Of a DNA stretch of 64,000 nt, positions 42,815 to 51,818 are shown in pieces; the stretch's first letter is position 1; the number at the start of each line of letters is the position of its first letter. Origin of the DNA: Lachnospiraceae bacterium (GTDB lineage Bacteria; Bacillota; Clostridia; Lachnospirales; Lachnospiraceae). Both the position numbers and the translations under genes were made by a program. The stretch is taken from the NCBI GenBank assembly GCA_009774395.1, contig VSNQ01000002.1:29071-93070 (forward strand), written 5' to 3'. The notes below the pieces were generated by a model that worked only from the letters and a program-made list of their open reading frames with translations, was not told where the DNA came from and ran no database searches.

Positions 42815-44125
42815 TTGAAAATTTTGTGGCTGTGCAATATTATGCTTCCGTTTATTGCGGAAAGTTTGGGACAGAAAATTGTGGTAAAAGAGGGCTGGAT
42901 TTCAGGGCTTGTGGAAAAAATGGTGCAGAATCAGTATCGAAATAAAATAACACTTGCTATATGCTTTCCGGCATCTGAAAGTCTGGGCTTTCAAAAAGGG
43001 GATAATTCGCTGTTTGTTAAGGATAAGGCAGAGGGAATTGACTACTATATTTTCCGAGAGGACACCAATCATCCTGAAAATTATGATACGGCAATGGAGG
43101 AGGCACTTGGGGCGATCTTTCGGGACTTTAATCCGGATATTTTGCATATTTTCGGAACAGAGTATCCGCATACTTTGGCAGCAGTACGTGCGTTTAACCA
43201 GCCAGATAAGACATTAATCGGCATTCAAGGGCTTTGCAGTGCGATTGCGGAGGTTTATATGGCGGATTTGCCTATTTCGGTGCAAAAGAAAAAGACATTT
43301 CGGGATATATTAAAAAAAGATGGATTGCTAGAGCAGCAGACAAAGTTTGCCAAGCGTGGGGAATATGAGCGGGAAGCATTGTCGCTGGTGCATCATGTTA
43401 CAGGAAGAACAGATTTTGATAAGGAAATGACCCAAAAATTAGCACCGAACGCCACATATCATTTTATGAATGAAACGCTGCGGAGAGAATTTTACAGCGA
43501 TACATGGGATATTGATAAGATTGAACATTTTTCTTTGTTTTTAAGTCAAGGAAATTATCCGATTAAGGGATTGCATTATGTTTTGGATATCCTGCCGGAG
43601 ATTGTGGAAAAATATGAAGAAACAGTGCTTTATGTGGCTGGGGATGTCATTACAGCAAACAGCAGTTTAAAAGATAAAATTAAGATTTCAGGCTATGGGA
43701 AATATTTGTTAAATCAGATTAAAAAGAATAAGTTGCAAGATCATATTAAGTTTGTCGGCAGACTGCATTCCGACAGAATGTGTGCGCGCTTTTTGAAAAC
43801 ACATGTTTTCTTATGCCCTTCTGCGATTGAGAATTCGCCAAACTCCGTAGGGGAAGCGATGCTTTTAGGCGTTCCGGTTGTGGCAGCGGATGTCGGCGGT
43901 ATCCATAATCTTTTGACAAATGGAAAAGATGGCTTGCTCTATGCAAAAGATAAACCGAAGCAATTAAAGGATGCGATTCTGCGTATTTTTGAAGATGATA
44001 AGCTGGCAATGGCAATGTCTTCTCATGCAAGAGAGCATGCGCTGAAGACACACAATTCTATACAGAATTATCATACGCTTTTGGATATTTATTTTGAAAT
44101 TTGTACGGGAAGGAAACGAGAGTAA
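42815..44125 (+). CDS. Glycosyltransferase, GT4 family
   Basis: 436 residues, GT-B fold. The C-terminal Rossmann half carries the donor-binding GT4 pattern: ENSPNSVGEAMLLGVPVVAADVGG, followed by LLTNGKDGLLY. The N-terminal half contains the HIFGTEYPH segment. Likely adds a sugar to the lipid-linked repeat unit. The start is TTG 42815 with a weak GAGG site; ATG in other frames does not fit. No membrane helix. Confidence 0.88.
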   Translation: MKILWLCNIMLPFIAESLGQKIVVKEGWISGLVEKMVQNQYRNKITLAICFPASESLGFQKGDNSLFVKDKAEGIDYYIFREDTNHPENYDTAMEEALGAIFRDFNPDILHIFGTEYPHTLAAVRAFNQPDKTLIGIQGLCSAIAEVYMADLPISVQKKKTFRDILKKDGLLEQQTKFAKRGEYEREALSLVHHVTGRTDFDKEMTQKLAPNATYHFMNETLRREFYSDTWDIDKIEHFSLFLSQGNYPIKGLHYVLDILPEIVEKYEETVLYVAGDVITANSSLKDKIKISGYGKYLLNQIKKNKLQDHIKFVGRLHSDRMCARFLKTHVFLCPSAIENSPNSVGEAMLLGVPVVAADVGGIHNLLTNGKDGLLYAKDKPKQLKDAILRIFEDDKLAMAMSSHAREHALKTHNSIQNYHTLLDIYFEICTGRKRE

Positions 44126-44131
44126 GTGTAC

Positions 44132-44294
44132 TAAGGAACTGTTCAAAAATAACTTTTAATACCACTTGTCTTTTTCTCCGATAGCACCACTCAAAAATCA
44201 ATTACATAGCCCGCTATGCGCCTGATTTTTGAGTGGCACTCTCGCAGAAAAATCCTACGCGTTATATAAAAGTTATTTATTAACAGTTCCTAAA
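44132..44294. mobile_element. Family B element variant
   Basis: 163 bp, ends TAAGGAACTGTTCAAAAATA and TATTTATTAACAGTTCCTAA. The interior differs from other family B copies: it holds a GTGCCACTC/ GAGTGGCAC-like palindrome around CACTCAAAAATCA. So the ends are conserved while the cargo has changed. Confidence 0.6.
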
Positions 44295-44297
44295 AAA

Positions 44298-44386
44298 CAT
44301 TAAGATTTTCCAATTTCTACACAAACCATCTTGCATATGCGCACAATATGTGTTGTGTAGAAAGGGAAAAGGCAATATCACAAACG
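44298..44386. repeat. Family E palindrome, copy 3 (worn)
   Basis: CATTAAGATTTTCCAATTTC to AGAAAGGGAAAAGGC, with inner TTGCATATGCGCAC; the outer ends have decayed. It directly follows a family B element. The rest of the gap to 44592 has no gene and shows only a short hairpin near 44388-44410. Confidence 0.5.
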
Positions 44387-44592
44387 CAGGCGCAGCTGTG
44401 GCTGCGTCGAGGCTTGGGAAGTAGTGCTGTCAGGATAATAGCCAAGCGAAACATAGGGTTATTTCGTGTGGGTTATACGAGTACACCGTTTCCTTAATCC
44501 GCGTATACGAAGTGCTTGGTATATGAGGAATTAAAAAATGGTGTACTGGCATAAGTGATACGAGTGCAGTGGAATGGGGGAAATAGTAAATT

Positions 44593-45801
44593 ATGGAAGA
44601 CAGTGGTGCTTTTTCGCTGACAATTGTATCGAATTATATTAATCATCATCAAATACCAATGGCTGACGCCTTGTATCGGCGGTTGGGAAACCGCTTTGCG
44701 TTTATCCAGACGCAGCAGATGGAAGAAGACCGTGTAAAAATGGGCTGGGCAAACGAGGTCGCGGCAATTCCATATTTAAAATTGTACAGCCAGCAGGCAG
44801 CAGCGTGTGCATCTTTAATTATGGACAGTGATATTGTGGTGTTTGGCGGTGTGGAGGATGAAAGTTATATTAAACCGCGACTAAAAGCGGGGAAAATTGT
44901 GATACGTGCCAGCGAACGCCTTTATCGGGAAGGACAGTGGAAATCCATTTCGCCGCGCGGCAGGAAGAAAAAATATGAAGATCATACACAATATGCAGAT
45001 GCAGCCGTTTACCTATTGTGCCATGGCGCTTATGTAGCTTCTGATTTTGAGATTGTAAAGGCGTATCCGAGCAAGAAATTTATATGGGGATATTTTCCGG
45101 CAGTTTATACGTATGATTTGGAAACTTTATTTGCACGCAGACAGCGTATGAACCAAGAAAACAAAACAGAAGTTCGCATATTGTGGGCAGGCAGATTCTT
45201 GAAATTAAAGCATCCAGAGTATGCGGTAAAGGCAGCATATTTTCTAAAGCAGCAAAAGGTGGCGTTTCATCTGGATATGGTGGGCGGCGGCGAATTGGAG
45301 GAGAAGCTGCGGGCTATGGTTCAGCGGTATGGGCTTGCTGACAAAGTGGCTTTTCACGGATTTCAGCCGCCCAAAGTGGTGCGGCGGTTTATGGAGGAGG
45401 CAGATATTTTCCTCTTTACCAGTGATTATCTGGAAGGTTGGGGTGCGGTACTGAACGAGTCAATGAACAGTGCGTGTGCCGTTATAGCAGGACACGGAAT
45501 CGGCGCTGTACCCTTTTTGTTAAAGCATGGAAAAAATGGGCTGGTATACCAAACAGGGCATTTTGGCGAATTTCGGCGTTTGGTTTGGCAGCTTTGCAAA
45601 GATAAAGACCTGCAAAAAAGGCTTGGCGCCAACGCTTACCAAACCATAGTGTGTGAATGGAATCCTGAAGAGGCAGCAAAGCGGTTGTATGCGTTCAGCG
45701 AGGGGCTTTTGAAGGGAAAAATGGTGATACAGCAACAGGGACCATTAAGCAAAGCACCAGTGATTGCGCCATGGCAGGGGTACCAATATGTGAGAAAATA
45801 G
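44593..45801 (+). CDS. Glycosyltransferase, GT4 family
   Basis: 402 residues, GT-B fold. ILWAGRFLKLKHPEYAVKAA starts the C-terminal donor domain, followed by MVGGGELEEKLRAMV, VAFHGFQPP, FTSDYLEGWGAVLNESM (the E-x7-E motif) and HGKNGLVY. The N-terminal half is acceptor binding (IVSNYINHHQIPMADALY). Cytoplasmic. It adds one sugar of the surface polysaccharide, linkage unknown. AATGGGGGAA precedes ATG 44593. Confidence 0.9.
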   Translation: MEDSGAFSLTIVSNYINHHQIPMADALYRRLGNRFAFIQTQQMEEDRVKMGWANEVAAIPYLKLYSQQAAACASLIMDSDIVVFGGVEDESYIKPRLKAGKIVIRASERLYREGQWKSISPRGRKKKYEDHTQYADAAVYLLCHGAYVASDFEIVKAYPSKKFIWGYFPAVYTYDLETLFARRQRMNQENKTEVRILWAGRFLKLKHPEYAVKAAYFLKQQKVAFHLDMVGGGELEEKLRAMVQRYGLADKVAFHGFQPPKVVRRFMEEADIFLFTSDYLEGWGAVLNESMNSACAVIAGHGIGAVPFLLKHGKNGLVYQTGHFGEFRRLVWQLCKDKDLQKRLGANAYQTIVCEWNPEEAAKRLYAFSEGLLKGKMVIQQQGPLSKAPVIAPWQGYQYVRK

Positions 45802-45853
45802 TGAGGCATTGCGGTTTTATAAGATTTTTATAATGTGCAGGGAATTGGGTTTT

Positions 45854-46987
45854 ATGAAAAATCAGGGAAAAAATAAAAAGAAAACAAAAAGCAGAATCTA
45901 TGTGTGTCATACATTTTATCATGTGTATGTGTCGATTTTAAAAGAAATGAAGCTTGTGCGCGAAACAAAACCCTCCCAATATCATAAGGCGGATATTGCG
46001 CTAAGCTCGATTTCGACAAATTTTGAAAATTTAGGGGAACGTCTGGCAAAGACGGGAATTTTTCATAAAGTTATTGCGCTGGATGAGAAGCGCGAAGATT
46101 TTTTCCCGGAATTAGCGAAATACCGGAAGAATTACCGTAATCTTTTCCGGCATATGATAAACCGTATAATTTTTACAAAAAAGCTTGCACGCTGCGAGGA
46201 GCCGTATATGGCGCCGATGGGTTTTGCAGATTATCGGGATATCTATGTGTTCTGTGACAGCGATCCCATTGGGTATTATCTGAATTACAAGCATATTTTT
46301 TATCATGCTGTGGAGGATGGATTGGACTGTCTGAAAAATTTGGATGATGCATATGTGGCAAATCATGGGCATTTTCGGTTGAAAACATGGTTTTCGCGAT
46401 TAAACTTGATATTTATAATGAATGGTTGGGGGAAATACTGCCTTGATATGGAAATTAATGATCGCAGTAAGGTGCCAACAGACTGCCCACGCTTTGTGGA
46501 GGTGCCGCGTAAGCCGTTAGAGCAGGCACTAACGCCGCCACAAAAAAAGCTGATGATTCAGGCATTTATTGAGGACGCGGATAAATTAATGGAGCAGCTA
46601 AAGCCTACAGGAGAAGAAATTGCCTGTTTTTTAACGGAGCCGCATCCGGTTGATGTGGAGGCGCGTAAGCGGGTTTGTCTGGATGTGATTGAACAATATT
46701 GTAAAGGATATAAGGTATTGATTAAACCGCATCCAAGGGATATGATAGATTATAAGGAGCTTTGCCCGCAGGCGGTGGTGTTGCGAGGACGCTTTCCGGT
46801 GGAAGTGATGAATTTTTTTGAGGGGCTTCATATTAAACGGGCAGTTTCTATTGTAACAACAGCATTAAATAATATGGATTTTGTGGACGAGAAGATAAAT
46901 CTTGGCGCTTCTTTCTGGGACGCATACGAAGATCCGGAGAAGCATGCATATAATAAAAAAGCAGGACTGGCGCTTGCGGATAAGTAA
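45854..46987 (+). CDS. Putative glycosyltransferase of the GT52/polysialyltransferase-like type
   Basis: 377 residues. A basic N-terminus, then RIYVCHTFYHVYVSILK, and later HAVEDGLDCL, CFLTEPHPVDVEAR, IKPHPRDMIDY and a late VSIVTTALNNMDF. The EDG and KPHPRD motifs are those of GT52/GT-B sialyltransferase-like proteins, where the His-Pro segment binds CMP-sugar. The sugar donor here is not known and no sialic-acid genes are in the window. ATG 45854 has GCAGGGA upstream. The last ten codons lie in the first unit of a 58-bp tandem repeat. Confidence 0.65.
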   Translation: MKNQGKNKKKTKSRIYVCHTFYHVYVSILKEMKLVRETKPSQYHKADIALSSISTNFENLGERLAKTGIFHKVIALDEKREDFFPELAKYRKNYRNLFRHMINRIIFTKKLARCEEPYMAPMGFADYRDIYVFCDSDPIGYYLNYKHIFYHAVEDGLDCLKNLDDAYVANHGHFRLKTWFSRLNLIFIMNGWGKYCLDMEINDRSKVPTDCPRFVEVPRKPLEQALTPPQKKLMIQAFIEDADKLMEQLKPTGEEIACFLTEPHPVDVEARKRVCLDVIEQYCKGYKVLIKPHPRDMIDYKELCPQAVVLRGRFPVEVMNFFEGLHIKRAVSIVTTALNNMDFVDEKINLGASFWDAYEDPEKHAYNKKAGLALADK

Positions 46988-47169
46988 AAGCAGCAGATAA
47001 ATATGTAAATAAAAAAAAGCAGGACTGGCGCTTGCGGATAAGTAAAAGCAGCAGATAAATATGTAAATAAAAAAAGGCAGGACTGGCGCTTGCGGATAAG
47101 TAAAAGGAGCAGATAAATATGTAAATAAAAAAAGGCAGGACTGGCGCTTGCGGATAAGTAAAAGCAGCA
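46961..47169 (+). repeat. 58-bp tandem repeat of a gene's 3' end
   Basis: Units start at 46961, 47019, 47077 and 47135 (the last one 35 bp). Each contains the sequence coding for AGLALADK, the stop codon and the following ~30 bp with an A-run. Three extra copies of the gene's end thus lie between it and the ABC transporter gene. Confidence 0.9.
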
Positions 47170-47191
47170 AATATAAATTCGGAGGAGATAA

Positions 47192-48931
47192 ATGCTGAAA
47201 ATTTTAAAAAAGATAAATATACTGATGGATAAAAAGCAGAAACGTGCAATGGGGAAACTGCTGCTTTTAATGGTGATATCTGCGGGACTCGAAACGGGTG
47301 CTGTAATGATGGTAATGGCTGTAGTGCAATTAATTCTTGATCCAGTAACACTAGAGCAGGGTAAAGTATACCAATGGATTTGCGATTTGCTGCATTTACA
47401 GGATACAGTGCAGTTTTCTGTGCTTGCAATATTGTTTCTAATTGCGTTATATATTGCAAAAAACAGTTTTCAGTTTGTGCTGCAGCGGTCGCTTTATCGT
47501 TTTGTATACAGCAATCAATTTCAGACAGCTTCCAATTTAATGAAAAATTTTGTGCGGCGGGATTATGAATATTATCTGAATGCGGAAACTTCTATAATTC
47601 AACGAAGTATTACGGCAGATGTCAGCAATATGTACGCCTTAATTATGGCAGTGCTGCAAATTGCATCAGAAGCAATCGTCGCAGTGTTTTTGGTAGTGGC
47701 GCTTGCGATTCAAGACCCAATTATGACGATTGTGATATCGGTGCTGTTACTAGTGACGCTTGCGGTGATTAAAAATATTATTAAACCGATTATGAACCGC
47801 ACTGGAAAAGAAAATCAGGATTATGGCGCATCGATGTTTGCGTGGATTGCGCAGACAATACAAGGAATAAAGGAGATTAAGGTTGCCGGCCGCGAGCAGT
47901 ATTTTATTGGGGAATACTGCAAGGTCGGCGAGGGTTATGTGAAAGCAATGGAACGGTTTAGCCTATTTAACAATACGCCGAAGCTGCTAATCGAAACGGT
48001 GTCTATTGCGGGTCTTTTGGGATATATTATGGTACTGATTGTCGCAGGGGCGGATGTATCTGGTATGGTTTCGCTGTTTGCAGCGTTTGGCATTGCTGCT
48101 ATGCGACTGCTTCCGGCGGCAAGCCGCATTAATAACCAAATGACAAGTATGGCATTTAACGAGCCATTTTTCTTTAATGTCAGCGACAATCTTGTGGAGG
48201 AAACGAATGCAGAAAATACGGATATTTCCTATGCAGTTGCCGCCAAAGAGAAGCTTCCAGTTACAAAAGAGGTGCGTTTGGCAGATATCACGTATCACTA
48301 TCCCAATTCGGACAAGCTGATTTTTAACCATGCCAGTGTATCGTTTCCAATAGGGAAGTCAATTGGGATTGTCGGCACCAGCGGCGCAGGGAAAACAACT
48401 ATTATTGATATTCTTTTGGGACTTTTAAAGCTGCAAGGTGGAAAGGTTTTGGCAGATGATGTCGATATTCAGACGCATTATAGGGAATGGCTGGCAAATG
48501 TGGGCTATATTCCGCAGATGATCTTTTTGCTTGATGCGGATATCCGCAAAAATGTAGCGTTTGGGATACCAGAGGAGGAAATTGACGATCAGCGGCTTTG
48601 GTATGCGCTGCGGGAGGCGCAGTTGGATGAATTTGTGAAAACACTGCCAGAGGGGATTGCGACAGGGATTGGCGAGCGGGGAATTCGGCTTTCCGGCGGG
48701 CAGCGGCAGCGCATTGGTATTGCGCGCGCGCTTTATAATGATCCGGAGGTGCTGATATTGGACGAGGCAACGTCTGCGCTGGATAATGATACAGAAGCGG
48801 CGATTATGGATTCCATTAATCGGCTGCATGGAAAAAAAACACTTGTTATTATTGCGCACCGATTGCAGACTATTGAAAAGTGTGATATGGTATTTCGCGT
48901 AGAGGACGGTGGGATTTATCGAGAACGATGA
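47192..48931 (+). CDS. ABC-type polysaccharide/oligosaccharide flippase (PglK/MsbA-like)
   Basis: 579 residues: a six-helix exporter membrane domain fused to one nucleotide-binding domain. The ATPase shows Walker A GTSGAGKTT near residue 395, a Q-loop IPQMIFLLD, the signature LSGGQRQRIGIARAL, Walker B VLILDEATSALD and the H-loop IIAHRLQ. It works as a homodimer. In a glycan locus with lipid-linked sugars the likely role is to flip undecaprenyl-diphosphate-linked repeat units, in place of a Wzx protein, none of which is seen here. GGAGGAG precedes ATG 47192. Confidence 0.88.
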   Translation: MLKILKKINILMDKKQKRAMGKLLLLMVISAGLETGAVMMVMAVVQLILDPVTLEQGKVYQWICDLLHLQDTVQFSVLAILFLIALYIAKNSFQFVLQRSLYRFVYSNQFQTASNLMKNFVRRDYEYYLNAETSIIQRSITADVSNMYALIMAVLQIASEAIVAVFLVVALAIQDPIMTIVISVLLLVTLAVIKNIIKPIMNRTGKENQDYGASMFAWIAQTIQGIKEIKVAGREQYFIGEYCKVGEGYVKAMERFSLFNNTPKLLIETVSIAGLLGYIMVLIVAGADVSGMVSLFAAFGIAAMRLLPAASRINNQMTSMAFNEPFFFNVSDNLVEETNAENTDISYAVAAKEKLPVTKEVRLADITYHYPNSDKLIFNHASVSFPIGKSIGIVGTSGAGKTTIIDILLGLLKLQGGKVLADDVDIQTHYREWLANVGYIPQMIFLLDADIRKNVAFGIPEEEIDDQRLWYALREAQLDEFVKTLPEGIATGIGERGIRLSGGQRQRIGIARALYNDPEVLILDEATSALDNDTEAAIMDSINRLHGKKTLVIIAHRLQTIEKCDMVFRVEDGGIYRER

Positions 48932-48969
48932 AATTCATAAAGATCAATGAAAGAGATGAGGTGTTATGG

Positions 48970-49992
48970 ATGAAATTAAGTATCATAGTACCTGTTTACA
49001 ATATGGCAGCGGACAATAAGCTGCGTTTTTGTCTGGATTCGCTTGCAAATCAGACTATTTCAGATTATGAGATCATTGCAGTGGATGACGCGTCAACGGA
49101 TGCCTCGCTCGATATTCTGCATGAGTATGAATCGCGGTACCCTTGGAAGTTTAAAGTTGTGCAGTCTTATGAGAATATAAAACAGGGCGGTGCGCGCAAT
49201 AAAGGGATTGCGGCAGCACGTGGGAAATGGCTTGGTTTTGTTGATGCCGATGATTGGATCGCGCCGGATATGTATGAAAAGCTTATCCGTAAGGCAGAAC
49301 AAACGGGCGCAGATGTTGTGGGCTGTGATTACTGTATGGCATCAGAACAGACTATGCGCATAGGGCCGTTAATGCCCAATAATACAATAGAACAAACAGG
49401 AATTTTAAATTTTGAGAAATATCGGTCGCTGGTTATGAATCCGGGAAGTATGGTGATTAAGATTTACCGCAAGGAGGTGGTGGATAAGCACCAGCTACGC
49501 TTCCCAGAGAGGACATTTTATGAGGACAACTGTGCTTCACCAATTTGGATGCTCCATTTTAAGCATTTTGAAAAGGTGGAGGAGCCGCTGTATTATTATT
49601 ATCAGAATGAAAGTTCTACGGTACATGAAATCAGCAGGGAAAAGTGCGAAGACAGGCTGGCAATGGGAAAACTGTTGCTAGAGCAAAGCCGTAAATGTGG
49701 TTTTTATAAGCAGTTTCGATCGGAGTTTGAATTTGCGTTTGCGAAACTCTACTATATGAATACCCTGTTTACGTATATGTTAGCTGTAAAAAAGCCTAAA
49801 CTGAGTTTTTTAAAAAAGATGGCTGAGGGAATCCGGCAGGAATTTCCTGATTTTCAGGAAAATATCTATTATCAAAAGGAATTTGACGAAGAACAAAAGC
49901 GGCTTGCAGCATTGCATATGAAATCGCCGTTTCAGTTCTTGGTTTATTTTAAGCTGTTGTATTTTTATAGAAAGCTAAGGAACTGTCAATAA
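48970..49992 (+). CDS. Glycosyltransferase, GT2 family
   Basis: 340 residues from ATG 48970 (GATGAGG 8 bases upstream); ATG 48928 overlaps the ABC gene end. KLSIIVPVYNMAA, AVDDASTDASL, QGGARNKGIAAARG and FVDADDWI are the GT2 motifs, and ERTFYEDNCASPIWM is the acceptor-side ED motif. The five final residues before the stop (LRNCQ) are encoded by the left end of a family B element, so the original C-terminus has been replaced. Confidence 0.88.
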   Translation: MKLSIIVPVYNMAADNKLRFCLDSLANQTISDYEIIAVDDASTDASLDILHEYESRYPWKFKVVQSYENIKQGGARNKGIAAARGKWLGFVDADDWIAPDMYEKLIRKAEQTGADVVGCDYCMASEQTMRIGPLMPNNTIEQTGILNFEKYRSLVMNPGSMVIKIYRKEVVDKHQLRFPERTFYEDNCASPIWMLHFKHFEKVEEPLYYYYQNESSTVHEISREKCEDRLAMGKLLLEQSRKCGFYKQFRSEFEFAFAKLYYMNTLFTYMLAVKKPKLSFLKKMAEGIRQEFPDFQENIYYQKEFDEEQKRLAALHMKSPFQFLVYFKLLYFYRKLRNCQ

Positions 49993-50137
49993 ATAACTCA
50001 TCAATTTGACTTGTCTAAATATTCATCTGCGTCATCAGATAATCTTGACGTAGCCCGCTACGCCTGCGATTACCTTCTTTGCAGCTGAACATTTATATGG
50101 TGTCAAATTAACAAGTTATTTCTTGACAATTCCTAAG
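49976..50137. mobile_element. Family B element overlapping a gene end
   Basis: 162 bp, ends TAAGGAACTGTCAATAAATA and TATTTCTTGACAATTCCTAA. The left end supplies the last codons and TAA stop (49990-49992) of the upstream glycosyltransferase gene. Interior as in the 4803 copy (TTGTCTAAATATTCATCTGC). Confidence 0.7.
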
Positions 50138-50230
50138 GAATGGCTAAAAAATTGATTTTACAACAAACTTGTCTAGAGCTGCAAAGTTATACGGATGGCA
50201 AAGATATTTGTTTACAGTTCTTAAGAAATT
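50138..50230. repeat. Probable decayed family B copy
   Basis: GGAATGGCTAAAAAATTGAT to TTTACAGTTCTTAAG retains both family B ends in worn form, directly after the preceding full copy. Confidence 0.35.
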
Positions 50231-50250
50231 AATAGAAAAGGAGAGGATTT

Positions 50251-51747
50251 ATGCAGTTTACCTCGTTTGAATTTGCGGTATTTTTTCCGGTGGTAGTATT
50301 GATTTTCTATATTTTGCCCAAAAAGTGCCGGCAGTTTTGGCTTCTTGCGGCAAGCTATTATTTTTATATGGGCTGGAACGCAAAATATGCTCTGCTGATA
50401 TTTGTGTCCACGATTGTGACGTATTTATGTGGTATTGCGCTGGGGATATTGAAGCATAAAAAGAAAAATAAATGGAAACGGATTTCGGTAATATGTGCAG
50501 GTTTGGTTATTAACTTGGGAATTTTAGTATTTTTTAAATATTTTTATTTTTTACATGAGTCCGTGGCAGCTCTTGTAGGTATTTTTGGGTTTAAATTAAA
50601 ACCGGCGGGCATTGATATTTTACTTCCTGTCGGCATTTCTTTTTATACATTTCAAGCAGTCGGATATATGATTGATGTCTATCAAGGAACCGTAAAAGTG
50701 GAAAAAAATTTTATCCGTTATGCATTGTTTGTATCCTTTTTTCCACAGCTTGTAGCGGGGCCGATTGAGCGCAGCGGGCATTTGCTGCATCAGATTGATG
50801 CGATTACACATAAAAATTCATGGGATTTTAATAGGGTGACAAGAGGACTGCTTTTAATGCTTTGGGGCTTTTTTATGAAAATGGTGATTGCAGACAGAGC
50901 GGCGGTGCTGGTGAATACAGTGTTTGATATCTACTATATGTTCCAAGGCGCAGCGCTTTTGCTTGCAATTTTTTTCTTTACCATACAAATATACTGTGAT
51001 TTTGCCAGCTATTCTATTATTGCCATGGGGACTGCAAAGGTGCTTGGGATTGAGTTAATGGCAAATTTTGAGGCACCATTTTTTTCCCGCAGCGTCAGTG
51101 AATTTTGGCGGCGCTGGCACGTATCACTGAGTTCATGGTTTCGCGACTATGTATATATTCCGCTGGGTGGCAGCAGATGTTCCAGAGTTAGAAAATATTT
51201 TAACAATATGGTAACCTTTGTAGTTAGCGGTTTATGGCATGGAGCAAGCTGGCACTTTGTATTCTGGGGTGCGCTGCAAGGGCTGTTTATTATAATCGGC
51301 GATATGTTAAAGCCGATAAAACTTTGGCTGACAGATCGCTTTCAAGTGCGCGTACATTCTTTCGGGTATCGTTTTTTCCAAGGTGTTACTACCTTTGGGT
51401 TGTTTATGATTTCATTGGTATTTTTCAGGGCGGAAACTGTGCGTGATGGATTTTATTATATACAGCGCCTTTTCACAAAGTTTGATATCTGGTCATTTGC
51501 GAATGAAAGTATTTACACATTAGGACTTGACAGAAAAGAGATGAATGTGCTGTGGGTGGGGATTTTTATCTTGATTTTTGTGGATGCTTTTTATGCGCGC
51601 CGCAAAGCGTTTTTTGATACAATGGTAAAAAGCCAATGCTTAGCGGTGCAGTATGTGATTGTTGCATTGCTTTTGGTAATGATTGTGGTATTTGGTGTGT
51701 ATGGTGAAGGATATGACGCAACACAGTTTATTTATTTTCAATTTTAG
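50251..51747 (+). CDS. MBOAT-family O-acyltransferase (AlgI/PatA-like)
   Basis: 498 residues, ~11 membrane helices. Hallmarks are FYTFQAVGYMIDVYQG, FPQLVAGPIERSG, SEFWRRWHVSLSSWFRDYVY and the catalytic HGASWHFVFWG His. MBOAT proteins of this type carry acyl groups, usually acetyl, across the membrane for transfer to polysaccharide. With the following SGNH-like gene it forms a typical two-part acylation system. AAAGGAGAGG precedes ATG 50251. The TAG stop (51745-51747) is part of the left end of a family B element. Confidence 0.92.
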   Translation: MQFTSFEFAVFFPVVVLIFYILPKKCRQFWLLAASYYFYMGWNAKYALLIFVSTIVTYLCGIALGILKHKKKNKWKRISVICAGLVINLGILVFFKYFYFLHESVAALVGIFGFKLKPAGIDILLPVGISFYTFQAVGYMIDVYQGTVKVEKNFIRYALFVSFFPQLVAGPIERSGHLLHQIDAITHKNSWDFNRVTRGLLLMLWGFFMKMVIADRAAVLVNTVFDIYYMFQGAALLLAIFFFTIQIYCDFASYSIIAMGTAKVLGIELMANFEAPFFSRSVSEFWRRWHVSLSSWFRDYVYIPLGGSRCSRVRKYFNNMVTFVVSGLWHGASWHFVFWGALQGLFIIIGDMLKPIKLWLTDRFQVRVHSFGYRFFQGVTTFGLFMISLVFFRAETVRDGFYYIQRLFTKFDIWSFANESIYTLGLDRKEMNVLWVGIFILIFVDAFYARRKAFFDTMVKSQCLAVQYVIVALLLVMIVVFGVYGEGYDATQFIYFQF

Positions 51748-51803
51748 GAACTGTTCAGAAATTACTTGTGACAAGTAATTGTTATGAGTATAACAGTTTC
51801 TTA
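51745..51803. mobile_element. Short family B element (59 bp)
   Basis: TAGGAACTGTTCAGAAATTA on the left and ATAACAGTTTCTTA on the right; inner pair ACTTGT/ACAAGT. It provides the stop of the MBOAT gene and ends 3 bp before the GGAGG of the next gene, so the whole spacer is repeat DNA. Confidence 0.65.
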
Positions 51804-51818
51804 GCTGGAGGTGGGGAT

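Noticed and set aside
46848..47459. A 203-codon minus-strand frame with repeated LLLIRKRQSC peptides
   Set aside because: It is the antisense reading of the 58-bp tandem repeats and of the ABC transporter gene start.
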